From positions 434,001-498,000 of the forward strand of contig NZ_CATNHF010000001.1 in assembly GCF_950097975.1 (NCBI RefSeq): DNA of 64,000 bases. The letters run 5' to 3'. Shown here piece by piece: positions 43,052-51,780 of this stretch. The notes under the pieces were generated by a model, which was given only the letters and a program-made list of their open reading frames with translations, did not search any database and had not been told where the DNA came from. Position 1 is the first letter of the stretch. Every line of letters begins with the position of its first letter. The DNA comes from Microbacterium sp. T2.11-28. GTDB taxonomy: Bacteria > Actinomycetota > Actinomycetes > Actinomycetales > Microbacteriaceae. A program made the translations under genes and the position numbers.

Positions 43052-44286
43052 CGTCTGACTCCTTCCAGGCGCCGGCGGATGACCGCGTAGACGCGTGCCG
43101 TGTTCCGGCCGTCGCGGTGGGCGTGCACGCGCGCGTCGAGGGCGACCGCCCGCGCGACGCGAGCCGATCGCTCGGGCCCGGCCGGGATCACCTCGGCCAG
43201 CTGCGCCGCCGCCTCGGTCCAGGTGCGCGCCTGCGTGCCCTCCGTGACGTCGTCGTATCGTCCGTAGAACCCGCGCTCGACGGCGTAGTCCTCGGCATCG
43301 GGCGCGAGGAACACGACCGGAAGCGGCACCAGCGAGGCATCGAACACCAGCGACGAGTAGTCGGTGACGAGCACGTCCATCCCCGGAAGCAGCGGGGTGA
43401 CGTCGGGCACGAGATCGCTGCCGAACAGCCGCACGCGCTCCCCCGCACCCGCCGTGTAGTCGCCGGCACCCAGCGGATGGGAGCGGATCAGCAGCACCGC
43501 ATCGGTCGCCTCGAGCATCGCGTGGAGCGCCCGCCAGTCGGCGGCGTCGGGGACGGCCGGGTCGGGGTCGCCGTCACGCCACGTGGGGGCGTAGAGCACA
43601 TAGGCGCGGTCGTCCGCGCCGGCCGGAGCGCCGACGAGCTGCGCGATGCTCGCCCGGGCGCTGTCGCGGCGTTGCGTCGCGGAGCCGGTCGAGAGGACGT
43701 CGACCCGCGGCTCACCGGTCACCGGCACCCGCTCGTCGTCGAGCGCGAAGGCCGACTCGAGTCGTCCCCGCACCAGATGCGACGCGGCGGGGAGCACGGC
43801 GATCCGCCGCTGCGTGGCGCGGTAGAGCGCAGCCACCAGCGGCGTCAGGAAGGGCAGCGGCGCACGCACGGTCGCCGGGGAGTCGAGGCCGATGCGCTTG
43901 AGCGGGATCCCATGCCACAGCTGGACCACGAGGGCTCCGCCCGTCGCGTACCGGTCGACGTCGCCGAACCCGTGGGTCACCACGACGACGCGCGCCCGCG
44001 CGGTCACCCAGAAGCCGCGGAGCGTTCCGCGCCGCACCGTGGGGATGCCCATGTCCGCGGCCTGAGCGTCCTGGGCCGCGTCCGCGGTCAGCCAGACACC
44101 CCGCTGGCCCTCCGCCGCGGCGTGGCGCCAGAGGGCGAGCGCGCCGTCGGCGATGCCGACCGCGCTGCCGAAGACCCAGCCGTCGCGCGTGCGGGGAATC
44201 ACCCACGTCGCGACGCGACCCGCGAGGTACAGCGGTATCCGCAGGAGCTTGGCGGCGTTTCCCGCGCCGAATGAGAAGGACGCCAC
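43048..44286 (-). CDS. CDP-glycerol:glycerophosphotransferase family protein (412 aa)
   Basis: It contains VVQLWHGIPLKRIGLD, VLYAPTWRDGDPD and VLVTDYSSLVFDASL, the family motifs, but lacks the extra N-terminal beta domain of its neighbour. It begins near a hydrophobic helix (LLRIPLYLAGRVATWVI). The GTG at 44286 lies inside a 20-bp hairpin that also follows htrA; a GTG 28 codons further in (MIPRTRDGWVFG) is a possible alternative start. Likely works with the two similar proteins nearby on a teichoic-acid-like polymer. Confidence 0.88.
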   Translation of the reverse strand: MASFSFGAGNAAKLLRIPLYLAGRVATWVIPRTRDGWVFGSAVGIADGALALWRHAAAEGQRGVWLTADAAQDAQAADMGIPTVRRGTLRGFWVTARARVVVVTHGFGDVDRYATGGALVVQLWHGIPLKRIGLDSPATVRAPLPFLTPLVAALYRATQRRIAVLPAASHLVRGRLESAFALDDERVPVTGEPRVDVLSTGSATQRRDSARASIAQLVGAPAGADDRAYVLYAPTWRDGDPDPAVPDAADWRALHAMLEATDAVLLIRSHPLGAGDYTAGAGERVRLFGSDLVPDVTPLLPGMDVLVTDYSSLVFDASLVPLPVVFLAPDAEDYAVERGFYGRYDDVTEGTQARTWTEAAAQLAEVIPAGPERSARVARAVALDARVHAHRDGRNTARVYAVIRRRLEGVRR

Positions 44287-44319
44287 CCCGCGAGCCTATC
44301 GCGGGGCGGCGTCCTTCTC
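44273..44319. terminator. Long hairpin after htrA that covers the next start codon
   Basis: GAGAAGGACGCC (44273-44284), one mismatch, then CCCCGCGA pairs with TCGCGGGG and GGCGTCCTTCTC (ending 44319) around a 5-nt loop. It begins 19 bp past the htrA stop, so it is a likely terminator. It also includes the GTG at 44286, so it may limit translation of the downstream gene. Confidence 0.6.
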
Positions 44320-44338
44320 GTGGGGACGCGGGGGCGCG

Positions 44339-45883
44339 TCAGGGGGTGAGCTCGCCGAGAGTGACGTCGACGGATGCGGTCTGGCCGTCCCGCTCGTAGA
44401 CCACGGTGGCGGTAGCCCCCGCGGCGAGGGCGCGCACCTGCGCGGTCAGGTCGGTCGCGTCGGTGATCGGCAGGCCGTTGAACGAGGTCACCACGTCGCC
44501 GGCGCGCAGGCCCGCCTCGGCGGCGGCGCCCCCGGCGGTCACCTCGCTGATGTAGGCGCCTGCGGTGGTCGCGTCCTCCTGCGAGGCGGCGTCGCCGACC
44601 ATCGCACCGAGGAGGCCGTGGGTGGCCTCGCCGTTCTCGATCAGCTCGTCCGTGATGCGTTCGACGACGTTCGAGGGGATCGAGAAGCCGACCCCGATGG
44701 AGCCCGCCTGGCTCGAGCTGGAGCCACCGGTCGAGGCGATCGCCACGTTGATGCCGATGAGCCTGCCCTCCTCGTCGACGAGCGCGCCTCCCGAGTTCCC
44801 GGGGTTGATGGCAGCGTCGGTCTGGATCACCGCGATCGAGATCGAGCTGGTGGCCGTGGACTGCTGGTCGCCCTGACCGAAGTCGAACTGGAACGGCGAC
44901 TGGCCGCCGCCCTGCTGCTGGTCCTCGTCCTCACCGTCGGGCGCTGCCGACGACGCGATCTGGATCGAGCGGTTCAGGGCGCTCACGATGCCGGTCGTCA
45001 CCGTGTTCGACAGCCCCAGCGGGGCGCCGACGGCCACGGTCTGATCGCCCACGTTGAGGTCGCTCGAGTCGGCGAACTCGATGGGCGTCAGGCCCGACGC
45101 GTCCTCGAGCTTGATGACGGCCAGGTCGTAGGTGGGATCGGTGCCGACGACGGTGGCCTGGTACACCTTGCCGTCCGACGTGGTCACCGTGATGTCCGCG
45201 CTCCCGGTCGCGCCGTCGAGGGTGACGACGTGCGTGTTGGTCACGACGTAGCCGTCGCTGGTGAGCACGACCCCCGAACCGGTGCCGCCCGACGACGAGG
45301 AGGTGGCCGAGATCGTCACGACGCTGGGGAGCACCTTCGCGGCGATGGCCGTCGTCTGATTGACGGAGTCCGTGTTGTTGACCGTGACGGTCGACGGCCC
45401 GGCGGTGACGACGCTCGAGCCGGACGCGCCGAACAGCGACGCTCCGGCGGCCGAGCCGCCCAGGCCGGCGGCGCCGCCCACGAGGGCTGCGGCCACCATG
45501 ATCGCGACGATCTTGCCGGCGCCGACGCGGCCCTGGTCGGCTTCGGCCGTGTGCGCACCGGTCGAGGCGGCCGGGCCGCCGGTGACGTGCGCGCCCTGCG
45601 GCTGGAGGGGCGCGGTGGGCTGGGTGTGGAAGGCGGACCCGTACGACGGGCCCTGCGGTGCGGGGGCGGCCGCCGGCAGCGGCGGGCGCGGCGGCAGGGA
45701 CTGCTGCTGCGGCGCGGCGACGGCCTCGGACGCTGCAGGGACCTCGGGCGCGGCGGTGGGCGCCGCGGCAGCGGCAGGAGCCTCGGGCGCTGCGGGGGCC
45801 GAGGTCTCCGCGGGGGCGACGGACTCACCGGCGGCGGACTCGGCGGGGGTGGAGTCGTTCTCGTGGGATGACGTGGTGCTCAT
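44339..45883 (-). CDS. HtrA/DegP-like S1C serine protease with PDZ domain
   Basis: A 514-aa membrane-anchored protease. Residues 1-122 are a Pro/Ala-rich cytoplasmic region and residues about 124-147 are one membrane segment (KIVAIMVAAALVGGAAGL). The trypsin-like domain has His218 (VVTNTHVV), Asp253 (DPTYDLAVIKL) and Ser364 (INPGNSGGALVD), and a PDZ domain fills about 420-514. It would degrade or refold damaged proteins outside the membrane. A Gln/Gly-rich loop (DEDQQQGGGQ) is inserted in the protease domain. Confidence 0.94.
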   Translation of the reverse strand: MSTTSSHENDSTPAESAAGESVAPAETSAPAAPEAPAAAAAPTAAPEVPAASEAVAAPQQQSLPPRPPLPAAAPAPQGPSYGSAFHTQPTAPLQPQGAHVTGGPAASTGAHTAEADQGRVGAGKIVAIMVAAALVGGAAGLGGSAAGASLFGASGSSVVTAGPSTVTVNNTDSVNQTTAIAAKVLPSVVTISATSSSSGGTGSGVVLTSDGYVVTNTHVVTLDGATGSADITVTTSDGKVYQATVVGTDPTYDLAVIKLEDASGLTPIEFADSSDLNVGDQTVAVGAPLGLSNTVTTGIVSALNRSIQIASSAAPDGEDEDQQQGGGQSPFQFDFGQGDQQSTATSSISIAVIQTDAAINPGNSGGALVDEEGRLIGINVAIASTGGSSSSQAGSIGVGFSIPSNVVERITDELIENGEATHGLLGAMVGDAASQEDATTAGAYISEVTAGGAAAEAGLRAGDVVTSFNGLPITDATDLTAQVRALAAGATATVVYERDGQTASVDVTLGELTP

Positions 45884-45981
45884 GGCGATTCCTTCTTTCC
45901 GGACGACTTCAGCATGACCCCGGAGTCTGTGCGTTTCTTATGGCCACACCCCGATGAGCCTATGCGTGTAGCGTGATCGCG

Positions 45982-47196
45982 ATGCGACACATCCCCGGGG
46001 CCTGGTCACGCGCGGCGCGCGGCGCCGGCCTGCTGGCCCCCGACGGCACCGCCGTGGCCACGATCTTCGCCGAGATGAGTGCGCTCGCCGTGTCGACCGG
46101 AGCGATCAACCTCGGCCAGGGATTCCCCGACGAGGACGGGCCCGCCGTCGTGCTCGAGACCGCACGCGAGGCGATCGCGGCGGGGGCGAACCAGTACCCG
46201 CCCGGGCGGGGCATCCCCGATCTGCGCGCCGCCATCGCCGAGCACCAGGAGCGGTTCTACGGGATGGTCCTCGACCCCGAGCGCGAGGTGCTGGTGACCG
46301 CCGGGGCCACCGAGGCCCTCGCGGCGACGCTCCTCGCCCTGATCGACGGCCCCGAGGACGAGGTCGTCGTCTTCGAGCCGTACTACGACGCGTATGCGGC
46401 CTGCGTCGCGCTCGCCGGGGCCCGGCTCGTCGCCGTGCCGCTGCGCCGACCCGACTTCCAGCCCGATCTCGACGACCTGCGGCGCGCCGTCGGACCGCGC
46501 ACGCGCCTCATCCTCGTCAACGATCCGCACAACCCGACGGGGGCGGTCTTCGCCCCGGAGGTGCTCGACGAGGTCGTCCGGCTCGCGGAGCGACACGATG
46601 CGGTGATCGTGACCGACGAGGTGTACGAGCATCTCGTCTTCGACGGCGCCCATACGCCGATCGCGGCGCGCGAGGACGCGCGCTCGCGCACCCTGACCAT
46701 CTCGTCCGGCGGAAAGACCTTCTCGGCCACGGGATGGAAGATCGGCTGGGTCAGCGGCCCCGCCGACCTCGTCGACGCCGTCCTGGCGGTGAAGCAGTGG
46801 CTGACCTACGTCAACGGCGGCCCCTTCCAGCCGGCGATCGCGGTGGGCCTGCGCCTGGGCGACGAGTTCTTCCGGGACATGGCCGCGGCCATGCGTGCGA
46901 AACACGACCTCCTGGGCGCGGGGCTGCGCACCGCCGGCTTCGACGTGATCCCGCCGCGCGGCGGCTACTTCACCGTCGCCGACTCGTCCCGGGTGTGCGA
47001 CCGCCTCGGAGTGGCCGACGCCGACGCCCTGTGCCGCATCCTCCCCGAGCGCGCGGGGGTCGCGGCGATCCCTCTCACCGCGTTCGTCACGGCCGAGCAC
47101 CGCGCCGAGTACGCCACGCTCGTGCGGTTCGCCGCCTGCAAGCGCGTCGACGTGATCGAGGAGGCCTCCGGCCGCCTGGCGGCGCTGGCCGGCTGA
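45982..47196 (+). CDS. PLP-dependent aminotransferase (class I/II)
   Basis: A 404-aa fold-type I aminotransferase. It has NLGQGFPDEDGP, QYPPGRGIPDLRAAIA, the NDPHNPTGAVF loop, VTDEVYEHLVFDG, the PLP lysine in SSGGKTFSATGWKIGW and an RFAACK Arg near the end. The pattern resembles methionine/kynurenine-type aminotransferases (YbdL/KAT-like), but the amino donor cannot be fixed. ATG 45982 is used; GTG 45973 is an alternative. It diverges from htrA. Confidence 0.9.
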   Translation: MRHIPGAWSRAARGAGLLAPDGTAVATIFAEMSALAVSTGAINLGQGFPDEDGPAVVLETAREAIAAGANQYPPGRGIPDLRAAIAEHQERFYGMVLDPEREVLVTAGATEALAATLLALIDGPEDEVVVFEPYYDAYAACVALAGARLVAVPLRRPDFQPDLDDLRRAVGPRTRLILVNDPHNPTGAVFAPEVLDEVVRLAERHDAVIVTDEVYEHLVFDGAHTPIAAREDARSRTLTISSGGKTFSATGWKIGWVSGPADLVDAVLAVKQWLTYVNGGPFQPAIAVGLRLGDEFFRDMAAAMRAKHDLLGAGLRTAGFDVIPPRGGYFTVADSSRVCDRLGVADADALCRILPERAGVAAIPLTAFVTAEHRAEYATLVRFAACKRVDVIEEASGRLAALAG

Positions 47197-47198
47197 CG

Positions 47199-48020
47199 TC
47201 AGTCGCGGGGCTCCACGCGGAAGCGGCGCAGCCGGAGTGCGGGGTTGACGCGTCGCACCCGCTCGACGGTCGCGGTGTCGACGTAGGCGACGGCGACGTC
47301 CTGGGCCGTTCCCACGCCGGCGATCTCCACGCCCTGGGGATCCACGACGAGCGACGCCCCCACCCCCAGCGGCGGCGGGTGGTCGGCGGCGGCGACGAAG
47401 AACGTGTTCTCGATCGCCCGCGCGTGCAGGAGCGTGCGCCAGTGGTGCTCCTTCAGCGGCCCGCGCACCCACTCCGCCGCCACCAGCACCGCGTGCGCCC
47501 CGGCGTCGGCGAGGATGCGCGCGACCTCGGGGAACCGCAGGTCGTAGCAGGTCATGAGCGCGAACCGCACCTCCCCCACCTCGAACGTCTGCGGCGCGGC
47601 GATCTGCCCGGGCTCGACCCAGTCCGACTCCCGCTGTCCGAACGCGTCGTACAGGTGCAGCTTGCGGTAGGTCGCCAGAACCCCTGTGCCGTCCACCGCG
47701 ACGACCGTGTTGCGCACGCGACCGCCCTCCCCGGGGGATCGCGTGCCGCGCTCCAGCAGTCCGGCGACCACCGTGATGTCGTGCCGTCGGGCGAGCTCGA
47801 CGAGCGCCGCGACGAAGGGCCCGTCGATCTCCTGGGCGTGCTCGCTCAGCGTGTCGTCGAACGGGTCGACGAAGTAGGACGAGTACTCGGGGAACAGCAC
47901 GACGCGCGCTCCGCGAGCGACCGCCCGCTCGGTCAGCGCGGCGATGGTGACGAGGTTGGCCGTCTCGTCGGCCGCGGGGGCGAACTGCGCCACCGCGACT
48001 CCCACGGCCTCCGCGCTCAT
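47199..48020 (-). CDS. Carbon-nitrogen hydrolase (nitrilase superfamily)
   Basis: A 273-aa amidase-type enzyme. The Glu-Lys-Cys triad is visible: Glu45 (LFPEYSSY), Lys120 (YRKLHLYD) and Cys158 (LMTCYDLRFPE). It resembles omega-amidase-type enzymes, which act on alpha-keto amides made by glutamine transaminases; the neighbouring aminotransferase converges on it with 2 bp between them, which makes that pairing attractive. ATG 48020 overlaps the upstream gene's stop. Confidence 0.88.
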   Translation of the reverse strand: MSAEAVGVAVAQFAPAADETANLVTIAALTERAVARGARVVLFPEYSSYFVDPFDDTLSEHAQEIDGPFVAALVELARRHDITVVAGLLERGTRSPGEGGRVRNTVVAVDGTGVLATYRKLHLYDAFGQRESDWVEPGQIAAPQTFEVGEVRFALMTCYDLRFPEVARILADAGAHAVLVAAEWVRGPLKEHHWRTLLHARAIENTFFVAAADHPPPLGVGASLVVDPQGVEIAGVGTAQDVAVAYVDTATVERVRRVNPALRLRRFRVEPRD

Positions 48021-48541
48021 CGGGAGCCGCCCCGCCGGCCGCGCATCGCCGCGGGCAGTGCGAGCCACAGCAGGGCGATCACCACCGCCAGCACCGCCGC
48101 CGCGATCCACGCCGCGGTCTCCCCCACCACGATGTCGAACACGAACGCGACCACGCCGACCGTGAGAGCCGACACGGTCACCAGGGCGGTGAGCAGTGCG
48201 GCATGCCCGTAGGCGACCGTCAGCGGCTTCTCCCCGCGGCGGAACAGGCGCCGGTGCAGGGCGACCGGGGCGAGCGCGATGATCGCGCTCAGCGCGGCGA
48301 GCACGACGAGCACGAGATAGAACACGCGCTGCCCGCCCGAGAGGTCGGCGAACGCCGGCTGGAAGGCCAGCGCCAGCAGGAAGCCGGTGAGGATCTGTGT
48401 GCCGGTCTGGAGCACGCGCAGCTCCTGCAGCACCTCGTTCCAGTTGCGGTCCGCGCGTTCGTTGCGGGTCTCATCGCGGCCGTCGCCCGGGCGGGCGTCG
48501 GTACGGGTCTCGGAGCGCGACGCGTCCGCAGTTGCAGCCAT
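48017..48541 (-). CDS. DUF6328-like four-helix membrane protein
   Basis: A 174-aa protein with a charged N-terminal half (NERADRNWNEVLQELRVLQTGTQILTGFLLALAFQ) followed by four membrane segments. The WNEVLQELRVLQTGTQIL stretch is what I associate with DUF6328. No function known. It overlaps the nitrilase-family gene by 4 bp. Confidence 0.82.
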   Translation of the reverse strand: MAATADASRSETRTDARPGDGRDETRNERADRNWNEVLQELRVLQTGTQILTGFLLALAFQPAFADLSGGQRVFYLVLVVLAALSAIIALAPVALHRRLFRRGEKPLTVAYGHAALLTALVTVSALTVGVVAFVFDIVVGETAAWIAAAVLAVVIALLWLALPAAMRGRRGGSR

Positions 48542-48635
48542 GCTCACATCCTCGCCGCTGGCCGGCACGCACGGCAACCGCCCGCCACCCGGATTCGCCC
48601 CCTCCCCGAACCCGTGCTAGGCTTTCTTCTTGTGC

Positions 48636-48709
48636 CGCGGGGTGGAGCAGCTCGGTAGCTCGCTGGGCTCATAACCCAGAGGTCGCAGGTTCAAATCCTG
48701 TCCCCGCAA
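48636..48709 (+). tRNA. Initiator tRNA-Met (CAT)
   Basis: A 74-nt cloverleaf starting CGCGGGG and ending CCCCGCAA. The C1-A72 mismatch at the top of the acceptor stem and the three G-C pairs of the anticodon stem (GGG-CTCATAA-CCC) are hallmarks of formylmethionine initiator tRNA. CCA is not encoded. Confidence 0.95.
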
Positions 48710-48715
48710 CGAGAG

Positions 48716-48746
48716 AAGGCCCGGAATCCTCGAGATTCCGGGCCTT
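48716..48746. terminator. Terminator hairpin after tRNA-fMet
   Basis: AAGGCCCGGAATC pairs perfectly with GATTCCGGGCCTT around the loop CTCGA. It starts 6 bp after the tRNA and also faces the end of the marR gene 30 bp on, so it may serve both. Confidence 0.85.
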
Positions 48747-48776
48747 CCGCCTGTCCGGGCATCCCTCGCTGCGTCC

Positions 48777-49259
48777 TCACTCGGCGGGAGAAGGCCCCGT
48801 GAGCGCCTCCGCCATGTCGTCCAGGAAGCGCACCACGGCGCGCAGCTCCTCGTCGCCGTAGTCGTCCATCGCGGCCGTCATCCGCCGTATCCACTCCCCG
48901 AAGTGGCGGGCGAACTCGGACCTGGCGCTCTCCGAGAGCACGACGATGCGCGCCCTCCGATCGTGAGGGTGCGGCCGGCGCTCCAGGTGGCCGCTCTCGG
49001 TCAGCCGGTCCAGCAGCTTGGTGGTCGACGCGGTCGAGATCGCCAGGTGCGTCGCGATGTCATGGGGCGACACGTAGCGCCCCCGTCGCTCGCGGACGAT
49101 GAGCATCCGCAGCGCGGCGAGATCGCTCGCGTTCATGTCCATCTCGCCGCGCATGCCCATGTTCATGCGATCCACGGCGTCGGAGAAGGCGCGCACGGCG
49201 TGCAGCGCATCCCTCACGAGACCCTCGCGGGCGGTCTCGGGAACCCAGCCCCGCTCCAC
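48777..49259 (-). CDS. MarR-family regulator, probable repressor of the carotenoid operon
   Basis: A 160-aa winged-helix protein. The DNA-binding region has SPHDIATHLAISTASTTKLLDRLTESGHLERRPHPHDRRARIVVLSESAR. It is transcribed divergently from the idi-crt operon with a perfect palindrome in the 72-bp gap. In Corynebacterium glutamicum the MarR-type protein CrtR lies in the same position and represses crt genes until geranylgeranyl diphosphate accumulates; the same role is inferred here. Confidence 0.88.
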   Translation of the reverse strand: MERGWVPETAREGLVRDALHAVRAFSDAVDRMNMGMRGEMDMNASDLAALRMLIVRERRGRYVSPHDIATHLAISTASTTKLLDRLTESGHLERRPHPHDRRARIVVLSESARSEFARHFGEWIRRMTAAMDDYGDEELRAVVRFLDDMAEALTGPSPAE

Positions 49260-49303
49260 CGTGTGGACACCTCCTCTGCGAGTAGGTAGTATCGCTGAAA
49301 ATC

Positions 49304-49318
49304 GCTAGATAAACTAGC
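49304..49318. promoter_or_regulatory. Probable MarR operator GCTAGATAAACTAGC
   Basis: A perfect inverted repeat, GCTAG-ATAAA-CTAGC, within an A/T-rich stretch between marR and idi. It ends 13 bp upstream of the idi ATG and lies 45 bp from the marR start. Binding there would block both promoters. Confidence 0.7.
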
Positions 49319-49331
49319 AATAGGAGGCAGA

Positions 49332-49880
49332 ATGTCCCCCGTCGACCTCGTCGTCCTGCTTGATGACGATGGCCGCGAGATCGGTACGGCACCCAAATCG
49401 AGTGTGCACGGCACCGACACCGCCCTTCATCTCGCGTTCTCGTGCCACGTGTACAACACGCGAGGCGAGACCCTCGTGACCCGCCGCGCCCTCGACAAGG
49501 GCACCTGGCCCGGGGTGTGGAGCAACTCGTTCTGCGGCCACCCGCGGCCCGCCGAACCGGTCCTCGCGGCCGTCCACCGCCGGGCGGAGCACGAGCTCGG
49601 GATCACACTGCGCGACGTGCGCCTCGCCCTCCCCCTCTTCCGCTACCGCGCGGTCGATGCCAACGGGATGGTCGAGCACGAGGTCTGCCCCGTCTACCTG
49701 GCGGTCACCGATGACGAGCCGGAACTGAACCCGCGGGAGGTCGCCGAGGCTCGCTGGGTCGATCCCGCCGAGCTCGCGGCAGGACTGCGCGCCACGCCCT
49801 GGGCGTTCAGCCCGTGGCTGGTGCTGCAGGCCGAGCAGCTGGACGTCCTCTCGAACGAACAGGAGCGGAGAGCCTCGTGA
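49332..49880 (+). CDS. idi: Isopentenyl-diphosphate delta-isomerase (type I)
   Basis: A 182-aa Nudix-fold isomerase interconverting IPP and DMAPP. It has HLAFSCHVYNTRGETLVTRRA, WSNSFCGHP with the catalytic Cys, RRAEHELGI and VEHEVCPVY with the catalytic Glu. TAGGAGG precedes the ATG. First gene of the carotenoid operon; it supplies prenyl precursors. Confidence 0.95.
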   Translation: MSPVDLVVLLDDDGREIGTAPKSSVHGTDTALHLAFSCHVYNTRGETLVTRRALDKGTWPGVWSNSFCGHPRPAEPVLAAVHRRAEHELGITLRDVRLALPLFRYRAVDANGMVEHEVCPVYLAVTDDEPELNPREVAEARWVDPAELAAGLRATPWAFSPWLVLQAEQLDVLSNEQERRAS

Positions 49881-50932
49881 TCGAGCTCTCCGACGCGCAT
49901 CGCGCCCGCGTCGACGCCGCCATCGACCGGGCGCTGGCCCGGCTCACCGCGCGCTGCGCACCTCACGGCGACGGCGCGCAGGCCCTCGCCGCCGCCGTCA
50001 GCGCCTCCGCAGCCGACGGCAAGCGGCTGCGTCCGGCCCTTGTCGTCGCCTCCTTCACCGCCTTCGGGGGCGACACGGCCGCCACGCCGGCGCTGTGGGA
50101 TGTCGCCGCGGCGTTCGAGATCCTCCACACCGCCCTGCTCGTCCACGACGACCTCATCGACCGAGACGTCGAACGGCGGGGCATCCTCAACGTCGCCGGC
50201 CGCTTCCGCGAACGCGCACACGCCTACGGGGCGGACGACCGCGGAACGGCCACCGTGGCCGACGCAGCCGCCGTGCTCGCGGGCGACCTGCTCCTCTTCG
50301 AGGCCACCCGGCTGGTGGCCACCGCGGCGCTCACCGACGACGAGCGCGACCAGCTGTTCGCGGTGCTCGACGAGGCGATCCTCGTCTCGGCGGTCGGCGA
50401 GCTCGCCGACGCGGAGCACGCCGCGCGCGCCGACCTCCCCGACGCCCACGCCCTGCTCACCGCCGCCCACGACAAGACGGCGGTGTACTCGTTCCGCGCG
50501 CCGCTGCGCGCCGGCGCGGTGCTCGCCGGCGCCACCTCGCACGCGGCGCTCTCCGATGCCGCCGCCGCGCTGGGGCTCGCCTTCCAGCTCGTCGACGACC
50601 TCATCGGCACCTTCGGATCCCGCCGCCAGGCGGGACGCGACCCGGGTGCTGATCTCCGCGAGGCCAAGCGCACGCCGCTCATCGCGCTGGCCCGGCAGAC
50701 CGACGCCTGGCCGCGCGTGAGCGACGCGCTCGCGGTGGCCCACACCGGTCCCATCGCCGTCCGGCGCGCGCAGCGCGAGATCGAGGCGAGCGGCGCGCGG
50801 GTCGGGCTCGAGGAGCTCGTCCACGACAACCTGCGCCGAGCCCGCGCCCACGCGAGCTCCGCCGAGCTCCCCCCGCAGGCGGTCGTCCTGCTGGCGGCCC
50901 TGGCCGACGCCATCGAGAGACGGATCCCGTGA
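49877..50932 (+). CDS. crtE: Polyprenyl (geranylgeranyl) diphosphate synthase
   Basis: A 351-aa trans-prenyltransferase. The first Asp-rich motif is LLVHDDLIDRD and the second QLVDDLIGTFG; KRLRPALVV is the substrate-binding KxxRP region. It condenses IPP with allylic diphosphates to GGPP. The GTG start overlaps the idi stop (GTGA). The second motif ends DDLIG rather than DDxxD, which is common in actinobacterial CrtE. Confidence 0.92.
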   Translation: MIELSDAHRARVDAAIDRALARLTARCAPHGDGAQALAAAVSASAADGKRLRPALVVASFTAFGGDTAATPALWDVAAAFEILHTALLVHDDLIDRDVERRGILNVAGRFRERAHAYGADDRGTATVADAAAVLAGDLLLFEATRLVATAALTDDERDQLFAVLDEAILVSAVGELADAEHAARADLPDAHALLTAAHDKTAVYSFRAPLRAGAVLAGATSHAALSDAAAALGLAFQLVDDLIGTFGSRRQAGRDPGADLREAKRTPLIALARQTDAWPRVSDALAVAHTGPIAVRRAQREIEASGARVGLEELVHDNLRRARAHASSAELPPQAVVLLAALADAIERRIP

Positions 50933-51780
50933 CCGGCGGCGCGCTCTACGACCGCTGCGCGAGCGACGCCGCCGCCGCGGTCATCGCGACCTACTCGACC
51001 TCGTTCTCCCTCGCCACCCGCCTGCTCGGCGCGCGCGTGCGCCCGCGCGTGCGCGAGGTCTACGCCCTGGTCCGCCTCGCCGACGAGATCGTCGACGGCG
51101 CAGCGGAGGCTGCGGGGGTGCCCACCGCCGAGCAGCGCGCCCTGCTCGACGCCCTCGAGGACGAGACCCTGGCCGCGATCGGGCGAGGGTTCAGCACGAA
51201 CCTCGTCGTCCACGCCTTCGCGCTCACCGCGGCGCGCTGCGGCATCGGCGAGGATCTCGTGCGGCCGTTCTTCGCCTCCATGCGCACCGACCTCGACCTC
51301 TCCCGTCACGACGCGGCATCCCACGACGCGTACGTCTACGGCTCGGCGGAGGTGGTGGGGCTCATGTGCCTGCAGGTCTTCGTCAACGCCGGCCGCGCCG
51401 CTCCCGTCGCGCCCGCGCCGCATCTCGTCGAGGGCGCCCGGCGCCTGGGAGCCGCATTCCAGGACATCAACTTCCTGCGCGACCTCGCCGACGACTCGGC
51501 ACGCCTCGGACGCGACTACCTCGCGATGGGCGACGCGAGCGACCGGGCGGGGGTGCTCGCGCGCATCCAGGCCGACCTCGACGCGGCGGCGGTCGTCATC
51601 CCCGAACTGCCGGCGGACTGCCGTCGCGCCGTCACGACGGCGCACGGCCTGTTCGCCGAGCTCACGCGGCGACTGCGCGACGACGACGGCGACGCGCGCG
51701 TCAGCGTGCCGGCGCCCGTCAAGGCGGCGATCGCCGCGCGGGCCATCGCCGGACGACCTCCCAGGAAGGCTGACGCATGA
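50929..51780 (+). CDS. crtB: Phytoene synthase
   Basis: A 283-aa squalene/phytoene synthase-type enzyme joining two GGPP into phytoene. It has TYSTSFSLATRLL, LVRLADEIVDG (first DxxxD-type region) and LGAAFQDINFLRDLADDSARLGRDYL (second). GTG start overlaps the crtE stop by 4 bp. Confidence 0.94.
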   Translation: MTGGALYDRCASDAAAAVIATYSTSFSLATRLLGARVRPRVREVYALVRLADEIVDGAAEAAGVPTAEQRALLDALEDETLAAIGRGFSTNLVVHAFALTAARCGIGEDLVRPFFASMRTDLDLSRHDAASHDAYVYGSAEVVGLMCLQVFVNAGRAAPVAPAPHLVEGARRLGAAFQDINFLRDLADDSARLGRDYLAMGDASDRAGVLARIQADLDAAAVVIPELPADCRRAVTTAHGLFAELTRRLRDDDGDARVSVPAPVKAAIAARAIAGRPPRKADA

